This document shows positions 43,721 through 55,387 of a DNA stretch of 64,000 nucleotides, in pieces (within the stretch, counting starts at the first letter, position 1; every line of letters begins with the position of its first letter). The DNA is from an uncultured Rhodoplanes sp. (GTDB lineage Bacteria > Pseudomonadota > Alphaproteobacteria > Rhizobiales > Xanthobacteraceae). The position numbers were made by a program, and so were the translations under genes. The stretch spans positions 23,206 to 87,205 of the forward strand of contig CAKZHN010000179.1 in the NCBI GenBank assembly GCA_936924235.1. The letters run 5' to 3'. The notes under the pieces are model-generated. The model was not told the DNA's origin. It saw only the letters and a list, made by a program, of their open reading frames with translations, and did no database searches.

Positions 43721-44509
43721 TCACGGCGCGCCTTTGCGCCGCCGCCATCCCATGAACGACAGCAGCGCGCGGCGCGGCACCAGCCGCGACAGCTGCGCCG
43801 TCACCCGATTGTCAGCGCCCGGAATGACGACGCGCTGGCCCCGCATCAAGGCGTCATAGCCGTCATGGGCGACGCGCTCGGCCGAGCGCGCCAGGAATTT
43901 CGGGAAGTAGCCCTCCGGCATGCTGGCGCGGGCCTGGAACTCGGTCTCCACCGGGCCGGGGCACAGCGCCGTGACGCGGACGCCCTTCGACTTCAGCTCC
44001 TGATGCAGCGCCTCGGAGAACGACAGCACGTAGGCCTTGGTGGCGTGATAGACCGCCATGCCCGGGCCGGGCATGAAGCTTGCGACCGACGCGACATTCA
44101 ACAGGCCGCCGCGGTGGCGCGCCATGCTGTCGGCAAACCGCAGCGACAGCTCGGTCAGCGCGCGGACGTTGAGATCGACCATCGCGAGCTGCTCGTCGCG
44201 ATCGTGATCCAGAGCGTCGCCGACGAGGCCGAAGCCCGCATTGTTGACGAGGTACTGCACCTCGAGGCCTGCGGCGCGCAATTCGCCTTCGATCTGCGCG
44301 GCCGCCTCGGGCCGTCCGAGATCAACTGCGATGATGTGGGGCCGCGGCCGGCCGGCCGCTTCGATCGCATCTGCAACAGCGGCAAGCTGCGGCTCCCGCC
44401 GCGCCGTGAGCACCACGGCATGGCCGCGCGCAGCGAACACGTGCGCCAGCGCCGCGCCGATGCCGGCGGAGGCACCGGTAACCAGGACGATGGGCTTGGG
44501 CTCTGCCAT
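43721..44509 (-). CDS. SDR family oxidoreductase
   Basis: 262-residue classical short-chain dehydrogenase of the DltE/YqjQ-like group. TGASAGIGAA (11-20), NNAGFG, the catalytic Ser in NVASVASF and YHATK are present. A basic C-terminal tail (GWRRRKGAP) is notable. ATG 44509 follows the thioesterase stop by 38 bp. It is the last gene of the six-gene minus-strand operon. NADP(H) use is likely from the Arg in TARRE. Substrate unknown. Confidence 0.85.
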   Translation of the reverse strand: MAEPKPIVLVTGASAGIGAALAHVFAARGHAVVLTARREPQLAAVADAIEAAGRPRPHIIAVDLGRPEAAAQIEGELRAAGLEVQYLVNNAGFGLVGDALDHDRDEQLAMVDLNVRALTELSLRFADSMARHRGGLLNVASVASFMPGPGMAVYHATKAYVLSFSEALHQELKSKGVRVTALCPGPVETEFQARASMPEGYFPKFLARSAERVAHDGYDALMRGQRVVIPGADNRVTAQLSRLVPRRALLSFMGWRRRKGAP

Positions 44510-44547
44510 GGTCACGCGGGGAATGGGGTCACGCCAAGTTCGCGCCG

Positions 44548-44976
44548 CTACGGCGCCGCGAACTTCGCGATCACCTCTTGCGGGATGGGCTTCGATTTTA
44601 TCTTTTCCGGATCGTCGGGATGCCGCGCGGCCCAGACCCGGGTGTCGAAGCACTCGACGCAAAGCTCGTTGTTGAGCGTGATCCTGTGCTGCACGTCGAA
44701 GCTCGAGCGGCGGAACTCCACCACCTTGGTCTCGATCACCACGTCGTCGCCGAACTTGGTGGGCTTGAGAAAGCGCGCCCGCGTGTCGACCATCGGATAG
44801 CCTTCGAACTTGTAGTGCCGCGTGAACTGATACTTGCTCATGCCGAGCGCCTGCGAGAACAGCCCCGTGGTGCAGCTGTCGAACATTGCGAAGTAGCGCG
44901 GGAAGAACACGATTCCGGCCGGGTCGCAATCGCCCCATTCGATGCGGGCGTGCCGGATATAGATCATCGTCCCCAC
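44548..44976 (-). CDS. 4-hydroxybenzoyl-CoA thioesterase family protein
   Basis: 142-residue hot-dog thioesterase. EWGDCDPAGIVFFPRYF has the catalytic Asp18, in the same setting as Asp17 of Pseudomonas 4-hydroxybenzoyl-CoA thioesterase. It would release an aromatic acid from its CoA ester, which fits the operon: after side-chain shortening of a hydroxycinnamoyl-CoA, an aroyl-CoA must be hydrolysed. Met4 is an alternative start. Confidence 0.88.
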   Translation of the reverse strand: MGTMIYIRHARIEWGDCDPAGIVFFPRYFAMFDSCTTGLFSQALGMSKYQFTRHYKFEGYPMVDTRARFLKPTKFGDDVVIETKVVEFRRSSFDVQHRITLNNELCVECFDTRVWAARHPDDPEKIKSKPIPQEVIAKFAAP

Positions 44977-45016
44977 GGCTTGCTCCAGCTCTCTTGGGTC
45001 CAGCTCTTGGCGCGTC

Positions 45017-45778
45017 TCAGCGTGGCGCCATGCGCAGCGCCCCGTCGAGCCGGATCACTTCGCCGTTGAGATAATTGCTGCGCACGATGAACAGCACAAG
45101 GTCGGCGTATTCGCGCGGCTCGCCGAGCCGCTTCGGGAACGGCACCGAGGCGCCGAGGCTGTCCTGCGCGGCCTGCGGCAGCGCCTTCAGCATCGGCGTG
45201 CCGAAGATGCCCGGCGCGATCGCGGCCACGCGGATGCCGAACTGCGACAGCTCGCGGGCGGCCGGGATGGTCATCGCCGCAACGCCTCCCTTCGATGCCG
45301 AGTACGCCATCTGGCCGATCTGGCCTTCGAAAGCCGCGACCGAAGCGGTCGAGATGATCACGCCGCGCTCCTGGTCGGCGAACGGCTCGAGGTTCTGCAT
45401 GTCGGCGGCGGCGAGCCGCATCATGTTGAAGGTGCCGATCAGGTTGATCGAGATCACCTTCTCGAAATCGGCGAGCGGCATCGGGCCGTCACGGCCGACC
45501 ATGCGCTTGGCCGGGCCGATGCCGGCGCAGTTGACGAGGATGCGCGCGGCGCCGTGCTTGTCGCGGGCCTGCTTCAGGGCGGCGACCGCGCCGGCCTCGC
45601 TGGTGACGTCGCAATGGACCGCGATGCCGCCGATCTTGCTGGCCACGGCGGTCGCGCCCTCGATGTTGACGTCGAGGCAGGCGACCTTGGCGCCGGCCTT
45701 GGCCAGCGCCGCCGCGGTCTCGGCGCCGAGGCCTGAGGCTGCGCCCGTCACGATCGCGACGTGTCCTTTGGGATCCAT
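45017..45778 (-). CDS. SDR family 3-hydroxyacyl-CoA dehydrogenase (HSD10-like)
   Basis: 253-residue NAD-type SDR. TGAASGLG (11-18), Asp in CLDVN selecting NAD, NCAGIGPAKR, and YSASKGG as catalytic Tyr-Lys. IAPGIFGTPM and the LGEPREYADLVLFIV end match the 17-beta-HSD10 / type II 3-hydroxyacyl-CoA dehydrogenase group. It would oxidise the beta-hydroxyacyl-CoA formed by the upstream enoyl-CoA hydratase. It starts 6 bp after the feruloyl-CoA synthase stop. Confidence 0.88.
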   Translation of the reverse strand: MDPKGHVAIVTGAASGLGAETAAALAKAGAKVACLDVNIEGATAVASKIGGIAVHCDVTSEAGAVAALKQARDKHGAARILVNCAGIGPAKRMVGRDGPMPLADFEKVISINLIGTFNMMRLAAADMQNLEPFADQERGVIISTASVAAFEGQIGQMAYSASKGGVAAMTIPAARELSQFGIRVAAIAPGIFGTPMLKALPQAAQDSLGASVPFPKRLGEPREYADLVLFIVRSNYLNGEVIRLDGALRMAPR

Positions 45779-45784
45779 GAAATG

Positions 45785-47665
45785 TCAGTTCCGTTGAACG
45801 ATGGAGATCACGTCGGCCGATGGCGCCGCCGCATAAAGCTCTTCCACCAGAGCCTTCCGCCGCGTCAAGACCGCGCGCTGGTTGATCGAGCCCTTGTCGG
45901 TCGCCTCGCCGGCATCGAGCGACGGCGGCTCGGCCATCAGGATCATCCGGCAGAGCCTGGTCGAGCTGCCGGAGCTTTGCCGCGCCAGCGCGGTGAGCCT
46001 GCGGCCGAATTCATCGCGCAGCCTCGCGTCGGCCAGCACCGCGGCGGGCGGCGCGTCGGCCGGCAGAGCCGCGACCTTGCGGCAGGCTTCGATATCGGGA
46101 AACACCAGCACGGTGAGGTCATCGCGGTCGGCGCCGGCGATCACGGCGTCCCGCACCAGCGGCGCGCAATGATCGACGAACTGCGCGCGCAGCGCGCCGG
46201 CGCTGACCCAGGTGCCGCTGGCGAGCTTGAAGTCCTCGGCGAGCCGGCCGTCGAACAGAAGCCCCTGGCTCGGATCGTCCGGATCGACGAACTTCAGCGC
46301 ATCACCGATCTTGTAGAAGCCTTCCTCGTCAAACGCCTCTTTGGTGAGGTCCGGCCGCCGCCAGTAGCCCGGCGTGATGTTCGGGCCCTTCAGCCGGCAT
46401 TCGAGCTTGCCTTCGTTCGGCACGAGCTTCAGCTCGACGCCCGGCGCCGGCACGCCGATATTGCCCGGCCGCGGATAGTCCCAGTTGCAGGCGACCGCCA
46501 GCGGCGAGGTCTCGGTCGAGCCGATGCTGGAGAGGAAGATGATGCGCTCGCCACAGGTCGCGACGCTCAGCTCCTGCAATTCGTCCCAGACATATTGCTG
46601 AAGGCTTGCGCCGGCATAGAACAGCACCTTCAGCCGGCTGAAGAAGTTCTTCCGCAGATCGGCATCGGCGCGAAGATGCGGCAGCAGCGCCTCGTAGCCC
46701 TTCGGCACGTTGAAATAGATGGTAGGCGCGATCTCCTTGAGATTCTTCGCCGTCGCCGCGATTGCGCCGGGCAACGGCTTGCCCTCGTCGATGTAGAGCG
46801 AGCCGCCGTTGTCGAGGATCATGTTGAAGTTGTGGTTGCTGCCGAAGGTGTGGTTCCAGGGCAGCCAGTCTACCACCACCGGCGGCTCGTCGCCGACGAA
46901 GCACAGTCCGGCGCGCGCCATGGCCTGGTTCGCGCACACCATGCGCTGGGTGTTGATCACGCCCTTGGGGTATCCGGTCGAGCCCGAGGTGAACAGGATC
47001 TTGGCGACCGTGTCGGCATTAACCCGGGCGTGGAACGCCTCGACCGTCACGGTCGGCTCGGTCATCAGCAGCTCGGCGAAGGACGTCGTCGGCCGGCTGT
47101 CGAGCGGATTCGTCGCGGTGACGATCTCGATGCCGAGCGGCACCGCGCTGTCGATCGCGCGTGCGAACAGCTTGCCGTCGGCGGCGAACACCAGGCCCGG
47201 TGTGAGCACCTCGATGATCGACTTGAGCTTGCCGAAGTCGCTCGACATCAGCGAATAGGGCACCGAGATCGGCGCGTAGGGCACCCCGATCATCATGGCG
47301 GCGAGACCGAGCAGCGCGTGCTCGATGTCGTTGCCGGACAGGATGGCGACCGGGCGCTCCACCGACAGCTTCCGCTCGATCAGTGCCTGGGCGATGCAGC
47401 GCACCTGCAACCACGCGTCGCGATACGTCACCTTGCGCCACGAGCCGTCGCGCGCCCGCTGCGCCAGGAACACGCGATCGGGCGCCACCGCGGTCCAGTG
47501 CTCCAGCCGCTCCGTCAGCTTGGCGGGATAGCGTTCGAGCGGATGCGGCGAACGCAGATAGAGCGTGCCGTCGGGCCTGCGGTCGAGCTCGACATCGGAC
47601 GGCCCGAGCCGCACCGGCCGAAGCGGCGCCGCCGCAGCCTTCGGATTGCGCATCGCTTCAGACAT
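45785..47665 (-). CDS. fcs: Feruloyl-CoA synthase
   Basis: 626-residue adenylate-forming enzyme of the feruloyl-CoA synthase family, which activates ferulate and related hydroxycinnamates. The P-loop is ILFTSGSTGYPKG (223-235), then VDWLPWNHTFG, SSIGSTETSP and FKLASGTWVSAG. The C-terminal TDKGSINQRAVL is the family's catalytic-Lys end. It starts 3 bp after the enoyl-CoA hydratase stop, so coupling is tight. The next gene is the HSD10-like dehydrogenase. Confidence 0.9.
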   Translation of the reverse strand: MSEAMRNPKAAAAPLRPVRLGPSDVELDRRPDGTLYLRSPHPLERYPAKLTERLEHWTAVAPDRVFLAQRARDGSWRKVTYRDAWLQVRCIAQALIERKLSVERPVAILSGNDIEHALLGLAAMMIGVPYAPISVPYSLMSSDFGKLKSIIEVLTPGLVFAADGKLFARAIDSAVPLGIEIVTATNPLDSRPTTSFAELLMTEPTVTVEAFHARVNADTVAKILFTSGSTGYPKGVINTQRMVCANQAMARAGLCFVGDEPPVVVDWLPWNHTFGSNHNFNMILDNGGSLYIDEGKPLPGAIAATAKNLKEIAPTIYFNVPKGYEALLPHLRADADLRKNFFSRLKVLFYAGASLQQYVWDELQELSVATCGERIIFLSSIGSTETSPLAVACNWDYPRPGNIGVPAPGVELKLVPNEGKLECRLKGPNITPGYWRRPDLTKEAFDEEGFYKIGDALKFVDPDDPSQGLLFDGRLAEDFKLASGTWVSAGALRAQFVDHCAPLVRDAVIAGADRDDLTVLVFPDIEACRKVAALPADAPPAAVLADARLRDEFGRRLTALARQSSGSSTRLCRMILMAEPPSLDAGEATDKGSINQRAVLTRRKALVEELYAAAPSADVISIVQRN

Positions 47666-47668
47666 GCT

Positions 47669-48472
47669 TCACCCCCGAAGCACCTTCTTGCCGCGCTTTT
47701 CCAGAAAATCCTTCAACCGTGCCTTGGCCTCGTCGCTGCCCTGGGCGATCGCCGCCATCAGCGACTCGGCGAGATAGCCCGACGCCGGATCGCTCTCGGC
47801 GATGCGGGGCAGCACATGCGTGATGGCAAAGTTGGTCAGCGGCGCGTTCTCGGCGATGCGCTTCGCAAGCGCGATGCCCTTGGCGAGGCCTTCGCCGTCC
47901 TCGACCAGATGGTGCGAGAAGCCGACGCTGTGGCCTTCTTCAGCGTTGTAGACGCGGCCGGTCAGCATCATCTCCTGCATGCGCGACACGCCGATCAGCC
48001 GTGGCAGCCGCACCGAGGCGCCGCCGCCCACGTAGATGCCGCGGCTGCCCTCGGGCAACGCGTAGTAGGTCGAGCGCTCGGCGACGCGGACATGGGTTGC
48101 GGCCGCAAGCTCAAGCCCGCCGCCGACCACCGCGCCGTGCAGCACCGCGACCACCGGCGCCTTGCCGAACTCGATGTACTGGAACGCGCGGTGCCAGCTT
48201 GCCGAGTGCTCGATGCCCTGGGCGGTGTTGCGCTCGGTCAGCTCGGTGAGATCGAGGCCCGCGGAGAAGTGCTCGCCTGCGCCGTTCAGCACCACGGCCT
48301 TGATGTCTTTCGGCAGTGTGGCGAAGAACGTCTGCAGCCCCAGCACCGTGGTGTCGTCGAGCGCGTTGCGCTTGTGCGGCCGCTTCAGCGTGACGATCGC
48401 GATGTTGCCGCGCTGCTCGACAGCGAGCGAGGCGGGCAGGGCGGACGTTGGTCGGCTTGCTTTCTTGGCCAT
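47669..48472 (-). CDS. Enoyl-CoA hydratase / crotonase family protein
   Basis: 267-residue crotonase. GEHFSAGLDL and GAVVGGGLELAAATHVRVAE form the oxyanion hole, and LPEGSRGIYVGGGAS carries the acidic residue. It would hydrate feruloyl-CoA. Whether it also cleaves it to vanillin (hydratase/lyase) cannot be decided from these motifs. ATG 48472 is preferred over an 29-codon upstream extension that runs into the DUF3237 gene. Confidence 0.86.
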   Translation of the reverse strand: MAKKASRPTSALPASLAVEQRGNIAIVTLKRPHKRNALDDTTVLGLQTFFATLPKDIKAVVLNGAGEHFSAGLDLTELTERNTAQGIEHSASWHRAFQYIEFGKAPVVAVLHGAVVGGGLELAAATHVRVAERSTYYALPEGSRGIYVGGGASVRLPRLIGVSRMQEMMLTGRVYNAEEGHSVGFSHHLVEDGEGLAKGIALAKRIAENAPLTNFAITHVLPRIAESDPASGYLAESLMAAIAQGSDEAKARLKDFLEKRGKKVLRG

Positions 48473-48555
48473 CGAGGCGGCGCCCAAAATCGTTGTCAAA
48501 GTCAACAAATCGGAGTCTTGCGGGGTCTGGCCGTTCCGGTCAAGCCGCCAGTGTC

Positions 48556-49041
48556 TCACAACACCTCGAAGACCTCGATCCGCACCTGCTTGTTCGCCCG
48601 GGCGCCGTAGCCAATGGCGAGGATACGGTTAAGCCAGGATGAAGCCGGATCGGCGGTTTCGAACCGCATGGCGGTCCGGAAATAATAGCGCGAGGGATCG
48701 ACGGTCTCGTCGCGGGCCAGCGCCGCCATCACGTCCGGCGGGCCATGGCGGTAGCCCTCGGCGTTCACCAGAATGAGGCCGCCCGTGTTGGTCTCGATGG
48801 TGTAGCGCGCCTGCAGGTGGACGACGCCGTCGGCGCGCACGATCTGCCAGTCGGCGCCACCCGGCACCACCTTGCCGTTGAGCTTCGGCCCTTCGACCGT
48901 GCCGCCGAGAATGTCGATGATGCGCCGCTCGCCATAGGGCGTGTTGCCGAGCATCTGGATGCCGCCGAGTGGCGACGTCAGGACGAAAATCGGCTTCTCG
49001 GATACGAGCGGCATGTTGTTTGACCCCGGCATCGGCGGCAC
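48556..49041 (-). CDS. DUF3237 domain-containing protein
   Basis: 161-residue protein of the DUF3237 family, common beside aromatic-degradation genes. Recognisable stretches: GGTVEGPKLNGKVVPGGADWQ and YTIETNTGGLILVNAEGYRHGP, and FRTAMRFETADP. These form a beta-barrel fold in solved members; a biochemical role is not established. It is probably the first gene of the six-gene minus-strand operon and diverges from the receptor at 49119. Met4 or Met10 are alternative starts. Confidence 0.8.
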   Translation of the reverse strand: MPPMPGSNNMPLVSEKPIFVLTSPLGGIQMLGNTPYGERRIIDILGGTVEGPKLNGKVVPGGADWQIVRADGVVHLQARYTIETNTGGLILVNAEGYRHGPPDVMAALARDETVDPSRYYFRTAMRFETADPASSWLNRILAIGYGARANKQVRIEVFEVL

Positions 49042-49118
49042 CTAAATTCCGCACGAAACGCCCGCGCAGGCAATGCGCGTCGCAGCAATCTTCCGGCCCC
49101 CCGATCCGTTGCCCTTCC

Positions 49119-50108
49119 ATGAAACGTCGCGATGCCATCAAGCTTCTGGGTGCCGCGGCGGCAAGCCAGGCATTGTCGGTATCCCGGTCGGCCTTGGGAC
49201 AGGCCCAGACGCGAAAAAGGGTCGGATTTCTTTATCCCGGTCTGGGCAGCGTGGTCACCTCCCGGCTGCAGGCGTTCCGCGACGGGCTGCGCGAGGCCGG
49301 CTGGGGCGACGACAAGGTCGAGATCGACGCACGCTTCGCCGAGTCGGTGGCGCCCCGGAATGCCGCGCTCGCCGCCGAGTTGGTCGCTGCCAAGGTCGAC
49401 GTGCTGGCGCCGATCAGCTTCGTCTCGGTCGAGGCTGCGCGCGCCGCCACCAAGACGATCCCGATCGTGGCCTTCGATCTTGAGACCGATCCGATCGCCG
49501 CCGGTATTGCCGCGAACCTCGCGCGTCCTGGGGGCAATACCACGGGCGTCTACTTCGACTTTCCCGACTTCAGCTCCAAGTGGATGGAGCTGCTCAAGGA
49601 GGCGGTGCCGCGACTGGCCAAGGTGGTGGTGGTCCGCGACCCGAGCAGCCCGTCGCCGCAACTGAAGGGGATCGAGACCGCGGCCAAATGGCTGAACGTC
49701 AAGCTCGATGGCATTGTCGACGTGACGAGCCTGGACGGAATGGACGCGGCGTTCCGGTCCGCGGGCGAGCGTCACCCTGACGCGGTGTTGATCCTCTCGT
49801 CGCCGCTGTTCGGCACCAATCCGGCCCGCGTGGCGGAGCTCACGACGAAGTATCGCCTGCCGGCCATCACGCTGTTTCCGGAGTTCGCGCGCAATGGCGG
49901 CCTGATGGCCTATGGCGTCGATTTGCCCGGCGCGTTTCATCAGGCCGGCGGCATGGTCGGCAAGGTTCTGAGCGGAGCCAAACCTGCCGAGCTGCCGATC
50001 GAGCGGCCGACCAAGTTCGAGCTGGTGGTCAACGCCAAGACCGCCAAGAGCTTCGGCATCGACTTGCCGACCGCGGTGCTGCTGCGCGCCGACGAGGTGA
50101 TGGAATGA
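49119..50108 (+). CDS. ABC transporter substrate-binding protein (PF04392-like), orphan
   Basis: 329-residue receptor of the ABC_sub_bind family. A Tat-like signal (MKRRDAIKLLGAAAASQAL) is followed by RVGFLYPGL. FDLETDPIAAGIAANLARPGGNTTG is the family's ligand hinge. ATG 49119 starts the Tat motif. It overlaps the next paralogue by four bases (ATGA). No permease or ATPase gene is adjacent. Ligand unknown. Confidence 0.86.
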   Translation: MKRRDAIKLLGAAAASQALSVSRSALGQAQTRKRVGFLYPGLGSVVTSRLQAFRDGLREAGWGDDKVEIDARFAESVAPRNAALAAELVAAKVDVLAPISFVSVEAARAATKTIPIVAFDLETDPIAAGIAANLARPGGNTTGVYFDFPDFSSKWMELLKEAVPRLAKVVVVRDPSSPSPQLKGIETAAKWLNVKLDGIVDVTSLDGMDAAFRSAGERHPDAVLILSSPLFGTNPARVAELTTKYRLPAITLFPEFARNGGLMAYGVDLPGAFHQAGGMVGKVLSGAKPAELPIERPTKFELVVNAKTAKSFGIDLPTAVLLRADEVME

Positions 50109-51082
50109 GGCGCCGCGACGTTATCGCAGGGCTCGGTGCTGCGGCGGCCGCTTCGCTCGCCGCGCGGGCGCAAGGCGCCCGGCCGGTGGTCGGCTTCCTC
50201 GGCAGTGTGTCGGCCAAGACATTCAAGGCTCACCTCGATGGCTTCCTTGAAGGCTTCAAGGACGCTGGCTTTGTCGATGGCCGCAACGTCAGCATCGAAT
50301 TCCGCTGGGCAGAGGGACAGTTCGATCGCCTGCCGGCGCAGGCGGCTGAACTGGTGAGCCGGCCTGTCGATCTTCTGGTGACCATCGGCGGCAATGTGGC
50401 GGCGCTCGCCGCCAAGCGGGCCACTTCGACGATCCCAATCGTCTTTCTGACCGCTGATGACCCAGTGGCGTCGGGCTTGGCCGCAAGCATGAACCGACCG
50501 GGCGGCACCATGACCGGCATCACCTGGCTCGGTGGCGAGCTCGGCGCCAAGAACCTGGAGCTGATCCATGAGCTGTTGCCCGCGGTCAGCCAGATCGGCG
50601 TGCTGATCAATCCGGCGCGGCCAACATCCGACGCCCAGATCAAGAACGCACAGGACGCCGGCCGTGCCATGGGCAAGACGTTGCGTATCTTCCCCGTAAA
50701 AACCTTCCCCGACGTGGACCAGGCTTTCGTGCTGGCGCGGTCCGAAAACATTGGCGCGATGTTCGTGGCCTCCGATCCTTTGTTTCTCGTCAGCGTCGAC
50801 CATGTCGCAGCGCTGGCTGCGCGCGCTGGGATTCCGACCGTTTATTTCCTGCGCGAGTTCGTGGTTGCGGGCGGCCTGATGAGTTATGGCGCCAATATCA
50901 GGGCGGCCGCGAGACTCTGCGGCGACTATGCGGCGCGCATTCTCAAGGGCGCCAAGCCCGCCGACCTGCCGATCCAGCAATCGGCCAAGGTCGAGCTTGC
51001 CATCAACCTCAAGACCGCCAAGGCGCTGGGCGTCTCGGTTCCGATCACGTTGCTCGGCCGCGCCGACGAAGTGATAGAGTAG
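50105..51082 (+). CDS. ABC transporter substrate-binding protein (PF04392-like), orphan paralogue
   Basis: 325-residue receptor, paralogue of the gene before. Tat-like signal MRRRDVIAGLGAAAAASLAARA/QG, hinge FLTADDPVASGLAASMNRPGGTMTG, and the same C-terminal LKTAKALGVSVP pattern. Start fixed by the ATGA overlap. The thiolase gene starts 21 bp later, so the receptors are linked to the aromatic operon. Confidence 0.87.
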   Translation: MRRRDVIAGLGAAAAASLAARAQGARPVVGFLGSVSAKTFKAHLDGFLEGFKDAGFVDGRNVSIEFRWAEGQFDRLPAQAAELVSRPVDLLVTIGGNVAALAAKRATSTIPIVFLTADDPVASGLAASMNRPGGTMTGITWLGGELGAKNLELIHELLPAVSQIGVLINPARPTSDAQIKNAQDAGRAMGKTLRIFPVKTFPDVDQAFVLARSENIGAMFVASDPLFLVSVDHVAALAARAGIPTVYFLREFVVAGGLMSYGANIRAAARLCGDYAARILKGAKPADLPIQQSAKVELAINLKTAKALGVSVPITLLGRADEVIE

Positions 51083-51103
51083 GTCCGTCTCAGGAGTATC
51101 CCG

Positions 51104-52309
<1,206 letters not shown>

Positions 52310-52342
52310 CCAACGAGAATCGGAATCAAGGAGAACAACAAC

Positions 52343-53218
52343 GTGCCGATGAGTCCCGGCTACATCCCGTTTCACCCGAACCCGTCGAAGCCGAAGTACA
52401 AGCCGCCGGCGGGCGCGGTGGACGCCCACAATCACGTGTTCGGCCCGGAGGCCAAGTTTCCGTTCGCGCCCAAGCGCAAGTACACGCCGTGCGACGCGCC
52501 GAAGGAAAAGCTGTTCGCGCTGCACGACTTCCTGGGCTTCGAAAAGGCCGTCATCGTGCAGGCGACCTGCCACGACACCGACAACCGCGCACTGATCGAT
52601 GCGCTGGTGACGTCGAACGGCCGCGCCAAGGGCGTCGCCTTCCTCGACGAAAGCTTCTCCGACGAACAGCTCAAGCAGATGGACCGCGACGGCATCAAGG
52701 GCGCGCGCTTCAACTTCATCAAGCGGCTCGTCGATTCGACGCCGAAGGACGTGATGGTCCGGATCGCCAACCGGATCGCCAAGCTCGGCTGGCACATTGT
52801 GATCTACTTCGAGCACGCCGACCTCGAGGAGATGGGTCCGTTCCTGAAATCGCTGCCGACCACGCTGGTGTTCGACCACATGGCCTGCCCGAACGTGAAG
52901 GAAGGCGTGAACGGCAAGCACTTCCAGAACTGGTTGAAGGCACTCGACGAGAACAAGAACTGGATCACCAAGGTGACGTGCCCGGAGCGCTTCACCGTCG
53001 CGGGCCCGCCCTATGACGACGTCGTGCCGTTCGCGCGCACCATCGTCGAGCGCTTCCCGGACCGCGTGATCTGGGGCACCGACTGGCCGCATCCGAACAT
53101 GCCGAAGGAGGCGCCCGACGACGGCGTCATCACCGACATGATCCCGAAGATCGCGCCGACCGCGGAGCTGCAGCAGAAGCTCCTGGTCGACAATCCGATG
53201 AAGCTCTACTGGGGCTGA
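52343..53218 (+). CDS. ligI: 2-pyrone-4,6-dicarboxylate hydrolase
   Basis: 291-residue amidohydrolase that opens 2-pyrone-4,6-dicarboxylate to 4-oxalomesaconate. It parallels Sphingobium LigI along its length: PPAGAVDAHNHVFGP (HxH), VIVQATCHDTDN, FNFIKRLVD, HIVIYFE, VFDHM and GTDWPHPNM with the catalytic Asp. The GTG at 52343 is best placed behind AAGGAG (9 bases); ATG 52349 is an alternative. First lig gene of the cluster. Confidence 0.92.
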   Translation: MPMSPGYIPFHPNPSKPKYKPPAGAVDAHNHVFGPEAKFPFAPKRKYTPCDAPKEKLFALHDFLGFEKAVIVQATCHDTDNRALIDALVTSNGRAKGVAFLDESFSDEQLKQMDRDGIKGARFNFIKRLVDSTPKDVMVRIANRIAKLGWHIVIYFEHADLEEMGPFLKSLPTTLVFDHMACPNVKEGVNGKHFQNWLKALDENKNWITKVTCPERFTVAGPPYDDVVPFARTIVERFPDRVIWGTDWPHPNMPKEAPDDGVITDMIPKIAPTAELQQKLLVDNPMKLYWG

Positions 53219-53219
53219 G

Positions 53220-53714
53220 ATGGCGGCCGACCACTTCGTCCATCTGCTCCAGGTCAGCATGCCGTTGCAGGTGGCCGAGACCATCGCGGATGGCGCGCTG
53301 AAAGCGGGAGCAGAGGCGGGGCTGCTGCCGCTCACCGTCGCGGTTCTCGACGTCGGCGGGCACCTCGTGGTGCTGAAGCGGCAGGACGGCTCGGGCAACT
53401 TCCGCGCCGACATCGCGATCGGCAAGGCGGCCGGTGCGCTGGGGATGGGCATCTCCAGCCGCACCATCCGCGACCGGCTGAAGGACCGTCCGGCGTTCCA
53501 GAGCGCGATCGCGGCCGCCTCCGACGGCCGCTTCATCCCGGTGCCGGGCGGCGTGCTGGTGCTGAACGAGGCGGGCGACGCCATCGGCGCGGTGGGCATC
53601 TCCGGCGACGCCTCGGACAAGGACGAATACGCCGCGGTCAGCGGCGTGCACGCCGCCGGGCTGAAGAGCCATCCCGAGGCGCCTGCGGCCAACTGGCGCG
53701 AGGCCGGGCTTTAG
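53220..53714 (+). CDS. GlcG/HbpS-like heme-binding family protein
   Basis: 164-residue protein of the GlcG/HbpS family (PF03928). VAVLDVGGHLVVLKRQDGSG and PVPGGVLVLNEAGDAIGAVGISGD are the signatures. Members often sit beside aromatic ring-cleavage genes, with no settled function. It starts one base after the ligI stop (TGAGATG), so it is co-translated. No signal peptide. Confidence 0.85.
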   Translation: MAADHFVHLLQVSMPLQVAETIADGALKAGAEAGLLPLTVAVLDVGGHLVVLKRQDGSGNFRADIAIGKAAGALGMGISSRTIRDRLKDRPAFQSAIAAASDGRFIPVPGGVLVLNEAGDAIGAVGISGDASDKDEYAAVSGVHAAGLKSHPEAPAANWREAGL

Positions 53715-53859
53715 TTTCGTTCCAAGGGCCGGCAGCGTTTGATCTGCCTCAAATCCGCACCGGGCGCGCCGTTGCATTGCTATGGGGCGCTGGATATATC
53801 ATTCAGCGATCAGTCTTTTTGGCCCGTTGCTCGCGGCTCGGCCGGATAGAGAGACCCCG

Positions 53860-55282
<1,423 letters not shown>

Positions 55283-55299
55283 GCTGTCGTCGCATTGTT

Positions 55300-55366
55300 G
55301 TCGTCATGGCCGTGGCATAGGCGAGCGAAGCGACGCCGTCCTTCGCAAGTCTAGTCCCGGCCATAC
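55300..55366. repeat. Palindromic intergenic element (family B, copy 2)
   Basis: Between ligB and ligC: CGTCATGGCC (55301-55310) to CCCGGCCATA (55355-55364), holding CATAGGCGAGCGAAGCGACG and CCGTCCTTCG as in the copy at 24201-24317. Confidence 0.65.
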
Positions 55367-55387
55367 CGCTTAAAGGAGAAGGGTTCC

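Noticed and set aside
45761..48610. Very long open frame (949 codons) opposite the feruloyl-CoA synthase and enoyl-CoA hydratase genes
   Set aside because: It spans three tightly packed real genes and has the Arg/His/Asp-rich make-up of a high-GC shadow.
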